Assembly: GCA_958295495.1 (NCBI GenBank)
Contig: OY282352.1
Span: 5,712,049 to 5,776,048 of the forward strand
Length of the DNA stretch: 64,000 nt
DNA from: an uncultured Latescibacterota bacterium
GTDB lineage: Bacteria > Latescibacterota > UBA2968 > UBA8231
Reading direction: 5' to 3'
Shown here one piece after another: positions 17,630-26,137 of the stretch. A program made the position numbers and the translations under genes. The notes under the pieces are model-generated. The model was given only the letters and a program-made list of their open reading frames with translations, made no database searches and had not been told where the DNA came from. Positions within the stretch are counted from its first letter, which is position 1; the number at the start of each line of letters is the position of its first letter.

Positions 17630-19174
17630 ATGCAGCGGCTCTGCGGGGTAGAAACCGAGTACGGCATCCAAGTTGATGAGGACGAGTCCATGGACGTGGT
17701 AGTAGAGTCCATGGAGCTGATCCGCTGCTATGTGCGCCAAGATTTTGTCGCTCTCTGGAATTACGCGCTCGAAAACCCCCGGCTCGATATGCGCGGCTTT
17801 GAGGTCGCCGCGCTCCGCAACGACAAGGACGAGACCGTCCACTTGCAGAAGGATCGCCAGCGCCCGATCCAGCTAGCGGACCTCAAAAGCGACCTGATCG
17901 TCCACAACGGGGCCCGCCTGTACAACGACCACACCCACCCGGAATTTTCCACCCCAGAATGCTATAGTCTCCGCGATTTGGTAGCCGTCGATCGCGCCGG
18001 GGAGCGGATCCTCCTCCAGTGTGCACACCAGCGCACCGAGGACCGCGGCCGCGGCGTGGTGCGTTTGTACAAAAACAACACCGACTTTGAGGGGCACAGC
18101 TACGGCTGCCACGAGAATTTCCTGCTCAGCCGCGACATGCCCTTCCAGCAGGTGATCGACGGGCTGCTGCCCTTTGTGGTGACGCGGCAAATTTTTGCCG
18201 GGGCCGGCAAGGTCGGCGTCGAACAGGACGCCCGGGCGCGGGCCGCCACGTACCAGCTAACCCAGCGGGCGGATTTTTTCGAGGTCATCGCCAGCGTCGA
18301 TACCATGCACCGCCGCCCGCTGGTCAACACTCGCGACGAGCCGCACGCCGATCCAGCGCACTACCGCCGCCTGCACCTGATCATCGGCGACGCCAACATG
18401 TGCGAATACGCCACCGCGCTCAAGGTTGGCACGGCCTCTTTGGTGCTCGACCTGCTAGAGGCCGGCGCGTTGCCCGCGTTTGCATTGGCCGATCCCATTG
18501 GCGCGCTCAAGGCCATTTCCCGCGACGAGTCCGAGCAGTGGCCGGTGGCCTTGTCTGGAGGAGGGTCGAGTTCGGCGCTGGAGATACAGACGGCCATTAT
18601 GGCCGCGGCAACGCGGATTTTTCAGGGCCGCGACGAGGAGACGGATTGGGTCCTCGCGGCTTGGCGCGACGCGTTGGACTCACTCGCGCGCGACCCGCAA
18701 GAGCTGATTGGACGCCTCGATTGGGTGACCAAGAAGTGGCTTTTGGATGCGTTTGCCGAGTCCGAGGGCCTCGATTGGGAGCGGCCAGAGGACCGGGCTT
18801 GGCTGCAAAGCCAAGACCTCGAATACCACAACATCGACCCGGCTGAGGGGCTATACCCGAGGCTCGAAGCCGCCGGCCAAGTAGAGCGCGTCGTCTCCGA
18901 GGAGGCGGTGTGTCGGGCGTTGATCGATCCGCCCGGGGACACGCGGGCCTATTTCCGCGGCAAGATGTTGCAGAAATTTGCCGCTGCAGTGCGCTCGCTC
19001 AATTGGGACAGCATTGAGTTGGAACTCAATGGCCGCTCCGAGGTCATTGACCTCAAGGCTTGTGTCGGCAGGGAGACAGCGGCTTATTATAACCAAGCCT
19101 TAGACGCTGCTGAGAGCGTCGAAGATTTGCTCATCAGACTGGGTAGAAAACCGAAACCGGAGGTGTCACCATGA
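17630..19174 (+). CDS. dop: Deamidase/depupylase of the UBact (Pup-like) modifier
   Basis: Carboxylate-amine ligase fold enzyme that deamidates the C-terminal Gln of the modifier and removes the modifier from substrates. Distinguished from its paralogue PafA by gene order and sequence. The nucleotide-binding start is GVETEYG (6-12). A Dop-loop-like insertion occupies about 43-85 (NYALENPRLDMRGFEV). NGARLYNDHTHPEFSTPEC gives the catalytic Asp100 and the His-x-His pattern found in Dop. NNTDFEGHSYGCHEN, TRQIFAGAGKVG and NTRDEPHADP complete the active site. 514 residues. It overlaps the modifier gene by four bases (ATGA). The modifier ends in Gln, so deamidation by this enzyme should be required before ligation. 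Confidence 0.93.
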   Translation: MQRLCGVETEYGIQVDEDESMDVVVESMELIRCYVRQDFVALWNYALENPRLDMRGFEVAALRNDKDETVHLQKDRQRPIQLADLKSDLIVHNGARLYNDHTHPEFSTPECYSLRDLVAVDRAGERILLQCAHQRTEDRGRGVVRLYKNNTDFEGHSYGCHENFLLSRDMPFQQVIDGLLPFVVTRQIFAGAGKVGVEQDARARAATYQLTQRADFFEVIASVDTMHRRPLVNTRDEPHADPAHYRRLHLIIGDANMCEYATALKVGTASLVLDLLEAGALPAFALADPIGALKAISRDESEQWPVALSGGGSSSALEIQTAIMAAATRIFQGRDEETDWVLAAWRDALDSLARDPQELIGRLDWVTKKWLLDAFAESEGLDWERPEDRAWLQSQDLEYHNIDPAEGLYPRLEAAGQVERVVSEEAVCRALIDPPGDTRAYFRGKMLQKFAAAVRSLNWDSIELELNGRSEVIDLKACVGRETAAYYNQALDAAESVEDLLIRLGRKPKPEVSP

Positions 19175-19359
19175 GCGATTTTATCCATTACCGGGAGCGC
19201 GCGCCCCGGCCGACCAAGCCGCTCGACGGCGACGAGGGGCCAGACGCCGGCCCGCGCCGGCCAAAGGTCGAGCGGCCCAGCACGGACGACATCCTCAAGC
19301 GGATGCGCCGAGTCGATCCGAATCAGGCGCGTCGCTACCGCCAGCGCACCGGACAGTAG
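19171..19359 (+). CDS. ubact: Prokaryotic ubiquitin-like modifier UBact
   Basis: 62-residue, highly charged, disordered protein with the C-terminus RRYRQRTGQ. The C-terminal half (RPSTDDILKRMRRVDPNQAR) matches the UBact family of Gram-negative bacteria rather than actinobacterial Pup, whose ending is GGQ or GGE. Function: covalently attached by PafA through its C-terminal side chain to lysines of proteins destined for the proteasome. The terminal Gln predicts activation by Dop. GGAG (19158-19161) lies nine bases before the ATG, which overlaps the dop stop; prcB follows 5 bp after it. No other ubiquitin-like gene is seen. Confidence 0.95.
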   Translation: MSDFIHYRERAPRPTKPLDGDEGPDAGPRRPKVERPSTDDILKRMRRVDPNQARRYRQRTGQ

Positions 19360-19364
19360 CCGCT

Positions 19365-20123
19365 GTGGAAAGCTGCGACTTCCTCGACTTGCTCAAGGAG
19401 CGGGAGCTTTTGCCCGCCGCCCCGACCGTTGCTGCGGAAGCGTCTTTGCAGCCGGTTGAGGGCACCACGATTGTAGCGGTGCGCTGTGCCGACGGGGTGG
19501 TGGTAGCCGGCGACCGCCGCGCCACCATGGGCAACTTGGTGGTGTACGACCGCGCCGACAAAGTGCTGATCATCGACGACGAAGCGGTCATGGCCATTGC
19601 CGGCTCGCCGGCGGTGGCGTGGGACATTGCGCGGATGCTGGAAATGTCGGTGCAGTACTATCGCCGCAGCCAGCTACAAGGGCTGAGCTTGGACGGCAAG
19701 GTGCGGACTTTGTCGCGGCTGTTGCGCCAGAACTTGCCGCTGGCCATGCAGGGGATTGGCGCGGTGGTGCCGATCTTTGCGGCCTTTGACCACGTGGCCG
19801 CAGAGGGCAAAATTTTCTTTTACGACCTCTTGGGGGCCGAGTTCGAGTGCGTAGATTTTTGTGCCACCGGGTCGGGTGCCCACCTTGTGCGCGGTGCGCT
19901 GTACTACCAAAACCGCTGGGGGCCACAGCCGCTGCGGGACCTGGCCGGGGAACAGGCCGTCGAGCTGGTGCTCAAGATGCTGGAGACAGCCGCTGAATAC
20001 GACACCGCTACCGGCGGCTTCCGCGAGGCCGCGCACATCTTTCCCCAAGTAGTGCAGGTGACGGCCGCGGGCTTGAGCGCCGTGCCCGAAGCGGACTTGG
20101 CCGCGCTCTACCAAAGGGCTTGA
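19365..20123 (+). CDS. prcB: Proteasome beta subunit (catalytic)
   Basis: N-terminal nucleophile hydrolase forming the proteolytic rings of the 20S core. GTG start directly after ubact. The first 33 residues are a propeptide; cleavage after Gly33 (VEG/TTIVAVR) exposes Thr34 as nucleophile. AGDRRATMG supplies the conserved Asp/Arg and DRADKVLII the conserved Lys of the active site. Residues GSGAHLVRGALYY and the acidic Asp/Ser partner region follow. 252 residues, within the family range. Its TGA lies five bases before the prcA ATG. Confidence 0.95.
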   Translation: MESCDFLDLLKERELLPAAPTVAAEASLQPVEGTTIVAVRCADGVVVAGDRRATMGNLVVYDRADKVLIIDDEAVMAIAGSPAVAWDIARMLEMSVQYYRRSQLQGLSLDGKVRTLSRLLRQNLPLAMQGIGAVVPIFAAFDHVAAEGKIFFYDLLGAEFECVDFCATGSGAHLVRGALYYQNRWGPQPLRDLAGEQAVELVLKMLETAAEYDTATGGFREAAHIFPQVVQVTAAGLSAVPEADLAALYQRA

Positions 20124-20128
20124 GGCGC

Positions 20129-20887
20129 ATGTTAGAGGAACCTTATCGCTGGGTCGAGGCCATCAACAACCGCCGCGAATACGTGGAAGACCAGCTCGCA
20201 AGCGGCAGTCCGGTGGTGGGCACGACATACTCCGACGGGGTGCTGTTGCTGACGGCTACTCCAGGCCCGCGCAAGCTCTTTGAGGTGTACGACGAGATCG
20301 CCTTCGCGGCCGTGGGGCATCCGGCCGACATCGAGAAGCTGCGCAAAGCCGTCATCGACATCGCCCATCTCGAGGGCTTCAACCTGTCGGCCAATGACGT
20401 GACCTTGCAGCGGTTGGTCAGCTTTGGCATTGGCCCGCTGATGAAGGCGGCTTTCGACGAGATATTTCGCTCGCCCTTCATCGCTCGCGTGATGATGGCC
20501 GAGCTAGACCCAGATGGCGGCGACGCCTTTTTTACCATTGACGCCGATGGCTCCTTTGCCCAGAGCGGCGGGGCGGCGGCCATCAGCGGCAGCGCGGAGA
20601 GCGCGCAAGCCATGGCGGCACAACTGCAAGCGGTCAGCCCAGAGTTGCCCCTCGGCCAAGCCTTGGGGGCGGCGTTGGAGGTGTGGGGACTGGGCCGGTT
20701 GACCCTCGACGCCCGCGATGGAGAAGTGCCCAGTGCAGAGGCTGTGCGCGATTTTCTAAAGGGCGGTTTGCAAGGGCTGACCATTGAGGCCGCAGTACTC
20801 GACCGCGACCGCGTCGCCAAGTCGAAGTTCCGCCTGCTCACCTCAGAACAACTAGCCGAGCCACTCGCTTCCTACTTCGAGGTCTAG
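20129..20887 (+). CDS. prcA: Proteasome alpha subunit
   Basis: Non-catalytic outer-ring subunit that gates the core and docks the ATPase. The ATG at 20129 gives 252 residues; a TTG at 20120 adds three residues and overlaps prcB, and either is possible because GAGG (20122-20125) sits very close to the ATG. The segment EAINNRREYVEDQLASG is the N-terminal helix, followed by VVGTTYSDGVLLLTATP and the characteristic KLFEVYDEIAFAAVGHPADIEKLR. The Thr nucleophile of beta subunits is absent, as expected. Located between prcB and pafA. Confidence 0.92.
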   Translation: MLEEPYRWVEAINNRREYVEDQLASGSPVVGTTYSDGVLLLTATPGPRKLFEVYDEIAFAAVGHPADIEKLRKAVIDIAHLEGFNLSANDVTLQRLVSFGIGPLMKAAFDEIFRSPFIARVMMAELDPDGGDAFFTIDADGSFAQSGGAAAISGSAESAQAMAAQLQAVSPELPLGQALGAALEVWGLGRLTLDARDGEVPSAEAVRDFLKGGLQGLTIEAAVLDRDRVAKSKFRLLTSEQLAEPLASYFEV

Positions 20888-20888
20888 T

Positions 20889-22313
20889 ATGGAAGGTCGC
20901 ATATACGGGATGGAAACCGAGTACGGCTGTCTGCCGCCGGCTTCGGATCCCTTTTTGAGCCCCGATTTCGTTTCGATAAAAGTCAAGGACTGCGTGTTCT
21001 ACCGCGAGGGCTTGGGCATTATCGATATGCACTATCGAGGCCGCGACGAGCCGCCCGGCAACGGCGGCTTTCTCTTCAACGGCGGGCGCGTGTACATCGA
21101 CATGGGCCACGTCGAGTACGCCACCCCGGAATGCACTGGGCTTTTTGATTTGGTGGCGGCCGACCGGGCCGGCGAGCGGTTGGTGCAGCGTGCGCTAGAC
21201 CAGCTTGGCTTGGCCGATAGCGCGGCCTTTTTCAAGAACAATATCGACCACTACACAGGGGCTACTTTTGGCTGCCACGAAAACTACCTCGTGCGGCGGG
21301 AGGTGCCGTTTGCACAAGTGCTGCTGCCGACCATGCTGCCCTTTTTCGTCACCCGCCAGATATTCGCCGGTGCCGGCCGAGTCGGTTGCCACACAGATAT
21401 TTTCGAGTACAGCAATGCCGAGGACGAAGGCGTTGAATTCCAACTCTCGCAGCGGGCCGACCACATCGTCACCGAGATCTACCAGTGGATCCAGTTCAGT
21501 CGCGCGATCATCAACACCCGCGACGAGCCGCTAGCGGATTGGGGGCTGTATCGCCGCTTGCACTTGCTGGTGGGCGACTCGAATATGATGGAGTACGCCA
21601 CGGCCCTGAAGGTGGGTACCACGGCCTTGGTGTTGCAGCTTTTGGAAGAGCAAGAGCGCGTGGTCTGCGACATCAGGCTCCTCGATCCGGTGCAGGCCAT
21701 CCGCGACATTTCGCGCGACATGACCTATCGCTGGGAAGTGCAGCTAGAGGACGGCCGCTACACCACTGCCACGGAGATACAGCGCGCGTATCTCGACTTG
21801 GCCGAGCGCTATCTGCGCGGCCGGGATGAAGAGGGCGACTGGGTGTTGGACGAGTGGCGCTTTGTCATCGACGCCTTAGACCACGATCCCGGGTGCTTGG
21901 TCGATCGCGTCGATTGGGTCGCCAAGAAGTGGCTGTTGGAGTACTTCATGCGGGAAGAGGGGTTGGACTGGCAGGATACTTGGATCCAAAGTTTGGATTT
22001 GGAATACCACAATCTCAACGCGGAGCGCAGCCTCTATTTCGATCTGTACGAGCGCGGGTTGGTCAAGCGCGTCGTCAGCGACGAGCAGATCAACCAAGCC
22101 ATCACGCATCCCCCGGCCAATACGCGCGCTTGCGCCCGCTCCCGAGTGATGAGGGTGCTGGCCGACCAGAAGACGCGCTACCAAATTGATTGGGACTCCG
22201 TTTGCGTGGGCGACGAAAAGTTTCTCAGCCTCGACGATCCCTTTCTCACCTATGACCGCGAAGCCGAAGCCTTCATCCGCGAATGTCGGCAGATGCCGGT
22301 CGATAAGTTTTGA
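20889..22313 (+). CDS. pafA: UBact/Pup protein ligase
   Basis: Ligase that joins the modifier to substrate lysines using ATP; paralogue of Dop. 474 residues. GMETEYG (7-13) binds ATP and magnesium; NGGRVYIDMGHVEYATPEC contains the catalytic Asp71 in the PafA-type D-x-G-H context, and the Dop loop is absent. FKNNIDHYTGATFGCHEN, TRQIFAGAGRVG and NTRDEPLADW follow in family order. GAGG lies about seven bases before the ATG, itself one base after the prcA stop. Last gene of the arc-dop-ubact-prcB-prcA-pafA unit, the same order as in actinobacteria. A short CCTGA/TCAGG hairpin follows without a T-run. Confidence 0.94.
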   Translation: MEGRIYGMETEYGCLPPASDPFLSPDFVSIKVKDCVFYREGLGIIDMHYRGRDEPPGNGGFLFNGGRVYIDMGHVEYATPECTGLFDLVAADRAGERLVQRALDQLGLADSAAFFKNNIDHYTGATFGCHENYLVRREVPFAQVLLPTMLPFFVTRQIFAGAGRVGCHTDIFEYSNAEDEGVEFQLSQRADHIVTEIYQWIQFSRAIINTRDEPLADWGLYRRLHLLVGDSNMMEYATALKVGTTALVLQLLEEQERVVCDIRLLDPVQAIRDISRDMTYRWEVQLEDGRYTTATEIQRAYLDLAERYLRGRDEEGDWVLDEWRFVIDALDHDPGCLVDRVDWVAKKWLLEYFMREEGLDWQDTWIQSLDLEYHNLNAERSLYFDLYERGLVKRVVSDEQINQAITHPPANTRACARSRVMRVLADQKTRYQIDWDSVCVGDEKFLSLDDPFLTYDREAEAFIRECRQMPVDKF

Positions 22314-22350
22314 TCTGCGCCGCTGGGCCTGAAAGTCTCAGGAGATTGTC

Positions 22351-22530
22351 ATGCGTAGCTATAGAGCACTCCTCCACGGTGACCGCCAAGACGGATGCAA
22401 GAAGACGCGCTATGGCGGCTATACTTGAAAAGCTAGCGGAATGCGGTGCGTTTTCCGCAATTGACGATCCTGTCAAGTGGCAAGGTGCGCTCCGCCGAGA
22501 TCGCATCTTGCCTAAGCGCGAAGATGTAGT
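22351..22530 (+). pseudogene. Remnant of an antitoxin gene of a PIN toxin-antitoxin pair
   Basis: AGGAG precedes an ATG at 22351 that reads MRSYRALLHGDR, the usual start of short antitoxins found with PIN toxins, but this frame ends after 25 codons. The expected continuation (RRRAMAAILEKLAECGAF, then DPVKWQGALRRDRILPKRED) is present in another frame from about 22405. An internal deletion or frameshift has therefore destroyed the gene, and the second part now reads straight into the toxin remnant. Identification rests on the two recognisable halves and their order. Confidence 0.65.
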
Positions 22531-22786
22531 GCTCATTGACAGCAACATTCTCATCTAGGCATCCCAACCTACACATGCTCACCTGAGACAGTTGATTATT
22601 GAGTGTGCGCCGGCCATTTCAGCCGTCAGTTACGCAGAAGTTCTCGGGTATCACCAACTCGATGGCGCGGAACGGAAATACTTGGAGGCATTTTTTCGCT
22701 TGGCGCAGATCCTGCCTCTTTCACAAGACGTCCTCGATCGAGCAGTAGCCCTCCGACAGCAGCGGAAAATGTCCCACTGGATGTCA
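22529..22786 (+). pseudogene. Broken PIN-domain toxin (VapC-like)
   Basis: Reading from 22529 gives VLIDSNILI, a stop (TAG, 22556-22558) where a Tyr codon is expected, then the same frame continues ASQPTHAHLRQL, VSYAEVLGYHQL and VLDRAVALRQQRKMS. This is the first two thirds of a PIN nuclease: D-x-N, then the T/S-x-x-E position. The last acidic motif is missing because a dispersed repeat begins at 22776 and replaces the rest. Nonsense codon plus truncation make it non-functional. Confidence 0.75.
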
Positions 22787-22894
22787 CGCCTAAAGGCGCG
22801 GTGAAGCCCGCTTTCGCGGGAATGACTTCTTATAGGCAGAAGAGACCGTGCCGATGAACATTCCATGCTTTCAACTCATGTAGGACTGCTATAT
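22776..22894. repeat. Dispersed palindromic repeat, copy A
   Basis: 119-bp element nearly identical to 44481-44598. It contains two short hairpins, CGCC-TAAA-GGCG and CCCGC-TTTC-GCGGG, and ends in taggactgctata. It interrupts the PIN pseudogene on its left and stops five bases before the methyltransferase start on its right. It shares the tttcgcggg core with the repeats at 12443-12530. Confidence 0.85.
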
Positions 22895-22898
22895 ACTG

Positions 22899-23963
22899 AT
22901 GAATCTGCTCATCGAAGGCGACAACATCGCTGGTTTGATCTATCTCTTGCAAGAAAGGAGGCTCCAAGAAAAAATAGACTTAGTGTATATTGACCCCCCC
23001 TTTGCTACCGGCAGCAATTTCACCATTACCGAAGATCGCGCTGCGACGATTAGCAATTCAAAACGCGGATCCGTCGCTTATTCTGATCGATTAATAGGTT
23101 CTGAGTTTGTTGAGTTTTTGCGGGAAAGATTGCTCTTGCTAAGGGAACTTTTATCTGCGAGAGGTTCAATTTATTTGCATATCGACTATAAGATCGGCCA
23201 TTACATCAAAGTGATGATGGACGAAGTATTTGGCATGGAGAACTTTCGCAACGACATAACGAGAGTAAAATGCAATCCTAAGAACTTTAAGAGAACTGGC
23301 TATGGGAATGTAAAAGACGCAATCCTCTTTTACAGCAAAACATCGCGTCCTATATGGAATGAACCAAAGGAAAAGTACTCGGCAAAAGACCTAGAGCGAC
23401 TGTTCCCAAAAACGGACAAACGAGGAAGGCGCTATACTACGGTGCCGATTCACGCGCCGGGAGAGACTGAACGCGGAAAATCCAATCGTCCCTTTAGAGG
23501 TATGATGCCGCCAAAAGGCCGACATTGGAGGACCGACGTCGAGACGCTGGAGCGGTGGGATAAAGAGGGCCTGATAGAATGGTCGGCAACGGGCAATCCA
23601 AGAAAAGTAGTATTTGCAGACGAAAGAGAGGGCAAGAGGGTACAAGACATTTGGGAGTATAAAGACCCCCAATATCCAGTGTACCCAACGGAGAAAAATG
23701 CTGAATTATTGGACTTGATTATTCGCACCTCTTCCAATCCGGGAAGCATTGTCTTGGACTGTTTCTGCGGCTCGGGGACGACACTTAAATCCGCTCAACG
23801 GCTCAACAGAAACTGGATTGGCATTGACCAATCAGAACATGCGATTAGAGCAACGGTCGAAAAACTTGGGGACGGCGACTTTTTTACGAGCAAGCCTGAA
23901 TACGAGTTCCTGCAACTCGCTGCTGTGGAACGTAAGAACGCCCGACCGTTTGTAGAGGAATAA
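22899..23963 (+). CDS. Site-specific DNA methyltransferase, beta class (probable N6-adenine)
   Basis: 354 residues. Motif IV comes first (LVYIDPPFATGSNF near residue 30) and motif I last (VLDCFCGSGTTL near residue 285, then IGIDQSEHAI), the beta-class order typical of type III Mod and many orphan N6-adenine or N4-cytosine enzymes. The variable region between is the target-recognition part. Base composition is clearly AT-richer than the following genes, suggesting separate acquisition. It begins just after dispersed repeat A with no convincing ribosome site, is followed three bases later by a second methyltransferase and then the NgoMIV-like endonuclease, and probably protects the same or an overlapping site. 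Confidence 0.85.
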   Translation: MNLLIEGDNIAGLIYLLQERRLQEKIDLVYIDPPFATGSNFTITEDRAATISNSKRGSVAYSDRLIGSEFVEFLRERLLLLRELLSARGSIYLHIDYKIGHYIKVMMDEVFGMENFRNDITRVKCNPKNFKRTGYGNVKDAILFYSKTSRPIWNEPKEKYSAKDLERLFPKTDKRGRRYTTVPIHAPGETERGKSNRPFRGMMPPKGRHWRTDVETLERWDKEGLIEWSATGNPRKVVFADEREGKRVQDIWEYKDPQYPVYPTEKNAELLDLIIRTSSNPGSIVLDCFCGSGTTLKSAQRLNRNWIGIDQSEHAIRATVEKLGDGDFFTSKPEYEFLQLAAVERKNARPFVEE

Positions 23964-23966
23964 CGC

Positions 23967-25292
23967 ATGAGTGCTGTTAGTTGCTTCGACGCATTGCGGA
24001 AAGCGTTGTGTGCCGATTTGGATTTTCACGGTACAGACGGCAAGTATGCCTCGCATGGTTGGCATCCGTTTCCCGCCAAATTTCCGCCGCAATTACCCCA
24101 ATTTTTCATTGAGTACCTTTCGGATGTAGAAGATGTAATTCTCGATCCAATGCTTGGCTCCGGGACGACGCTGGTGGAAGCTATGCGGCTGGGGCGTCGC
24201 GTCGTCGGTTGCGATATCGATCCGTTGGCGCGGATGATTGCGGCGGCCAAGCTGACTCCCATCGAAGCGGTAAAAACCCTGCAAGCCGGATATCGAATTA
24301 TCGACGCGGCCAAGCGCGACTATTGGCAAAACTGCGACGCGCTAAAACGGGAATTGAGTATGCGCTTCGATGCGAAAACCGGGGAGTTTGTCAACTACTG
24401 GTTTCTGCCACAGCAACAGTTGGAGTTAATCGCGCTTTTGCAGCACATTGAGTCCGTGCCCGCTCATTCGGAGGACTCAGCGACAGCGCTGACGCAGGAA
24501 AGGATACGAGATTTCCTCAAGGTAGTTTTTTCTTCGACGATTATCGCCAAATCCGGGGGGGTTTCGCTGGCGCGCGACCTGGCGCACACGCGCCCCCACA
24601 GGGATACCGACAAGAAACCAAACTCGGCATTTGCCGAATTTGCCAAGCGTTTGGAGCGCAATCTCGCCGCGTACGATAGTAGCCGCTTGAAGTCCCAGAC
24701 AATGGGCGCGCCCTTGCAGATTCGAGCGGCCAGCGCAGACAAGACCGGCTTGGCACCTGCGAGCGTTGACTTAATTGTAACGTCGCCGCCTTATGCCAAC
24801 AATGCGATTGACTACATGCGGGCGCACAAATTTTCGCTGGTGTGGTTTGGCTGGAAAATTGCCGATCTTACCAAGATTCGCGCCCAGTACTTGGGACACG
24901 ATGCCGCATCCGGCGCAGAGTGCGAGCGCTTGCCGGAGCAATGCGAAAAAACGCTGGCAAGACTGACGGAACTCGACGCGAAAAAAGCGGTGGCCTTGCG
25001 CCGGTATTTCGGCGAGATGTCCGCCGTTATTGCGGAGATGCAGCGGGTTTTGAAAAAAGGTAAAGCGGCCGTGATTGTCGTCGGCACCTCGCATCTGCGC
25101 GGCATGGATGTCGAGACGCAAAAGGGACTCGCTGCCATTGGCAAAAGCGTCGGTTTTGACTTAGCCGGAATCGGCGTCCGCCGCTTAGACCGCGACAAGC
25201 GCATGATGCCGGCGCGCTGGGGCACTAAGCGACACTCACAGATTGAGGAACGGATGCACGAGGAGTACGTGATTGGGTTGGTGAAACCGTAA
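23967..25292 (+). CDS. DNA methyltransferase with TSPPY motif (probable N4-cytosine)
   Basis: 441 residues. Motif I VILDPMLGSGTTLVEAMRLG near residue 55, GCDIDPLA (motif II), and motif IV LIVTSPPYANNAIDYMRAHK near residue 270. The SPPY form is typical of N4-cytosine methyltransferases. The N-terminal YASHGWHPFPAKFPPQL segment is common in this family, and RVLKKGKAAVIVVGTSHLRG near residue 355 matches the conserved C-terminal motif. TAA overlaps the ATG of the endonuclease by one base. With that neighbour being NgoMIV-like, methylation within GCCGGC is the simplest prediction; this is inference. Confidence 0.85.
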   Translation: MSAVSCFDALRKALCADLDFHGTDGKYASHGWHPFPAKFPPQLPQFFIEYLSDVEDVILDPMLGSGTTLVEAMRLGRRVVGCDIDPLARMIAAAKLTPIEAVKTLQAGYRIIDAAKRDYWQNCDALKRELSMRFDAKTGEFVNYWFLPQQQLELIALLQHIESVPAHSEDSATALTQERIRDFLKVVFSSTIIAKSGGVSLARDLAHTRPHRDTDKKPNSAFAEFAKRLERNLAAYDSSRLKSQTMGAPLQIRAASADKTGLAPASVDLIVTSPPYANNAIDYMRAHKFSLVWFGWKIADLTKIRAQYLGHDAASGAECERLPEQCEKTLARLTELDAKKAVALRRYFGEMSAVIAEMQRVLKKGKAAVIVVGTSHLRGMDVETQKGLAAIGKSVGFDLAGIGVRRLDRDKRMMPARWGTKRHSQIEERMHEEYVIGLVKP

Positions 25293-26128
25293 TGCCGGGG
25301 AGAATCGAAGAACTGAGATTCGCATATCATCGCCAGATTTGCGACGAGGTACTGCGCCAAAGTGAAGCCGGTGTTCCCAACAATACCGATAGCCGGAGCG
25401 CGGCAAGCGTCAGAATCGGCAGGGGAATTATTGACCGTATCGGGTTTCCTGTAAAGACTGAAAGACTGGCCGGACAAACGGCGGGCCACCAATTCGAGAC
25501 CGCGACCAAGGATTTTCTGCGCGACGCATTCGGATTGCTAGCTCATCTGCGTCCGGGCGAATGGGAATTCTCGCTAGGCGGTAATATAGGCGATTACGAG
25601 CAATACCGGCATTTGTCCGAGGTGTCTCGGTTGGTCGAGGAGCACAAGGAACTACGAATAATCTTAGGAGATTACATCGTTACGCCCGATATTGTCGTTT
25701 GCCGGAAGCCAGTCGCCGACGAGACGATCAATGAAAACGACGTGTTATTAGGCGAGGGCGAAACAGCCACGCATACGCCACTACGTCGTGCAAATTCGCA
25801 AGCGGACATTTTACACGCCAGTGTTTCGTGCAAATGGACGATTCGCAGCGACCGCTCGCAAAACGCACGGACGGAAGCATTGAACTTGGTCCGCAACCGC
25901 AAGGGCAAGACGCCACACGTCGTCGTTGTTGTTGGTGAACCATTACCAAGTAGAATCGCGTCGCTGGCCTATGGCACTGGCGATATAGACTGCATTTACC
26001 ATTTTGCGTTGCGCGAATTGGTGGAAGCCGCTGCGGATGACGATTCGGGTTCCGATCTATTGGATACGCTGGTCTCCGGCAGGCGCTTACGCGACATCAG
26101 CGACTTGCCATTTGATCTGGCGATTTGA
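25292..26128 (+). CDS. Type II restriction endonuclease, NgoMIV-like
   Basis: 278 residues resembling the NgoMIV family (recognition GCCGGC, tetrameric CCGG-family enzyme). The catalytic pattern is visible: IVTPDIVV carries the first Asp and HASVSCKWTIRSDR carries Ser-x-Lys 48 residues later, matching the PD-x(46-55)-S/T-x-K arrangement of CCGG cutters. RSAASVRIGRG and the C-terminal GTGDIDCIYHFALREL also fit the family. It immediately follows the SPPY methyltransferase (one-base overlap). GCCGGC occurs in the window, so host protection should be needed if it is active. Confidence 0.75.
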   Translation: MPGRIEELRFAYHRQICDEVLRQSEAGVPNNTDSRSAASVRIGRGIIDRIGFPVKTERLAGQTAGHQFETATKDFLRDAFGLLAHLRPGEWEFSLGGNIGDYEQYRHLSEVSRLVEEHKELRIILGDYIVTPDIVVCRKPVADETINENDVLLGEGETATHTPLRRANSQADILHASVSCKWTIRSDRSQNARTEALNLVRNRKGKTPHVVVVVGEPLPSRIASLAYGTGDIDCIYHFALRELVEAAADDDSGSDLLDTLVSGRRLRDISDLPFDLAI

Positions 26129-26137
26129 ACATCCCTC

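Noticed and set aside
22310..22558. 82-codon open frame after pafA as a normal gene
   Set aside because: It joins the second half of an antitoxin to the first residues of a PIN toxin across a frameshift; treated as two pseudogene remnants.
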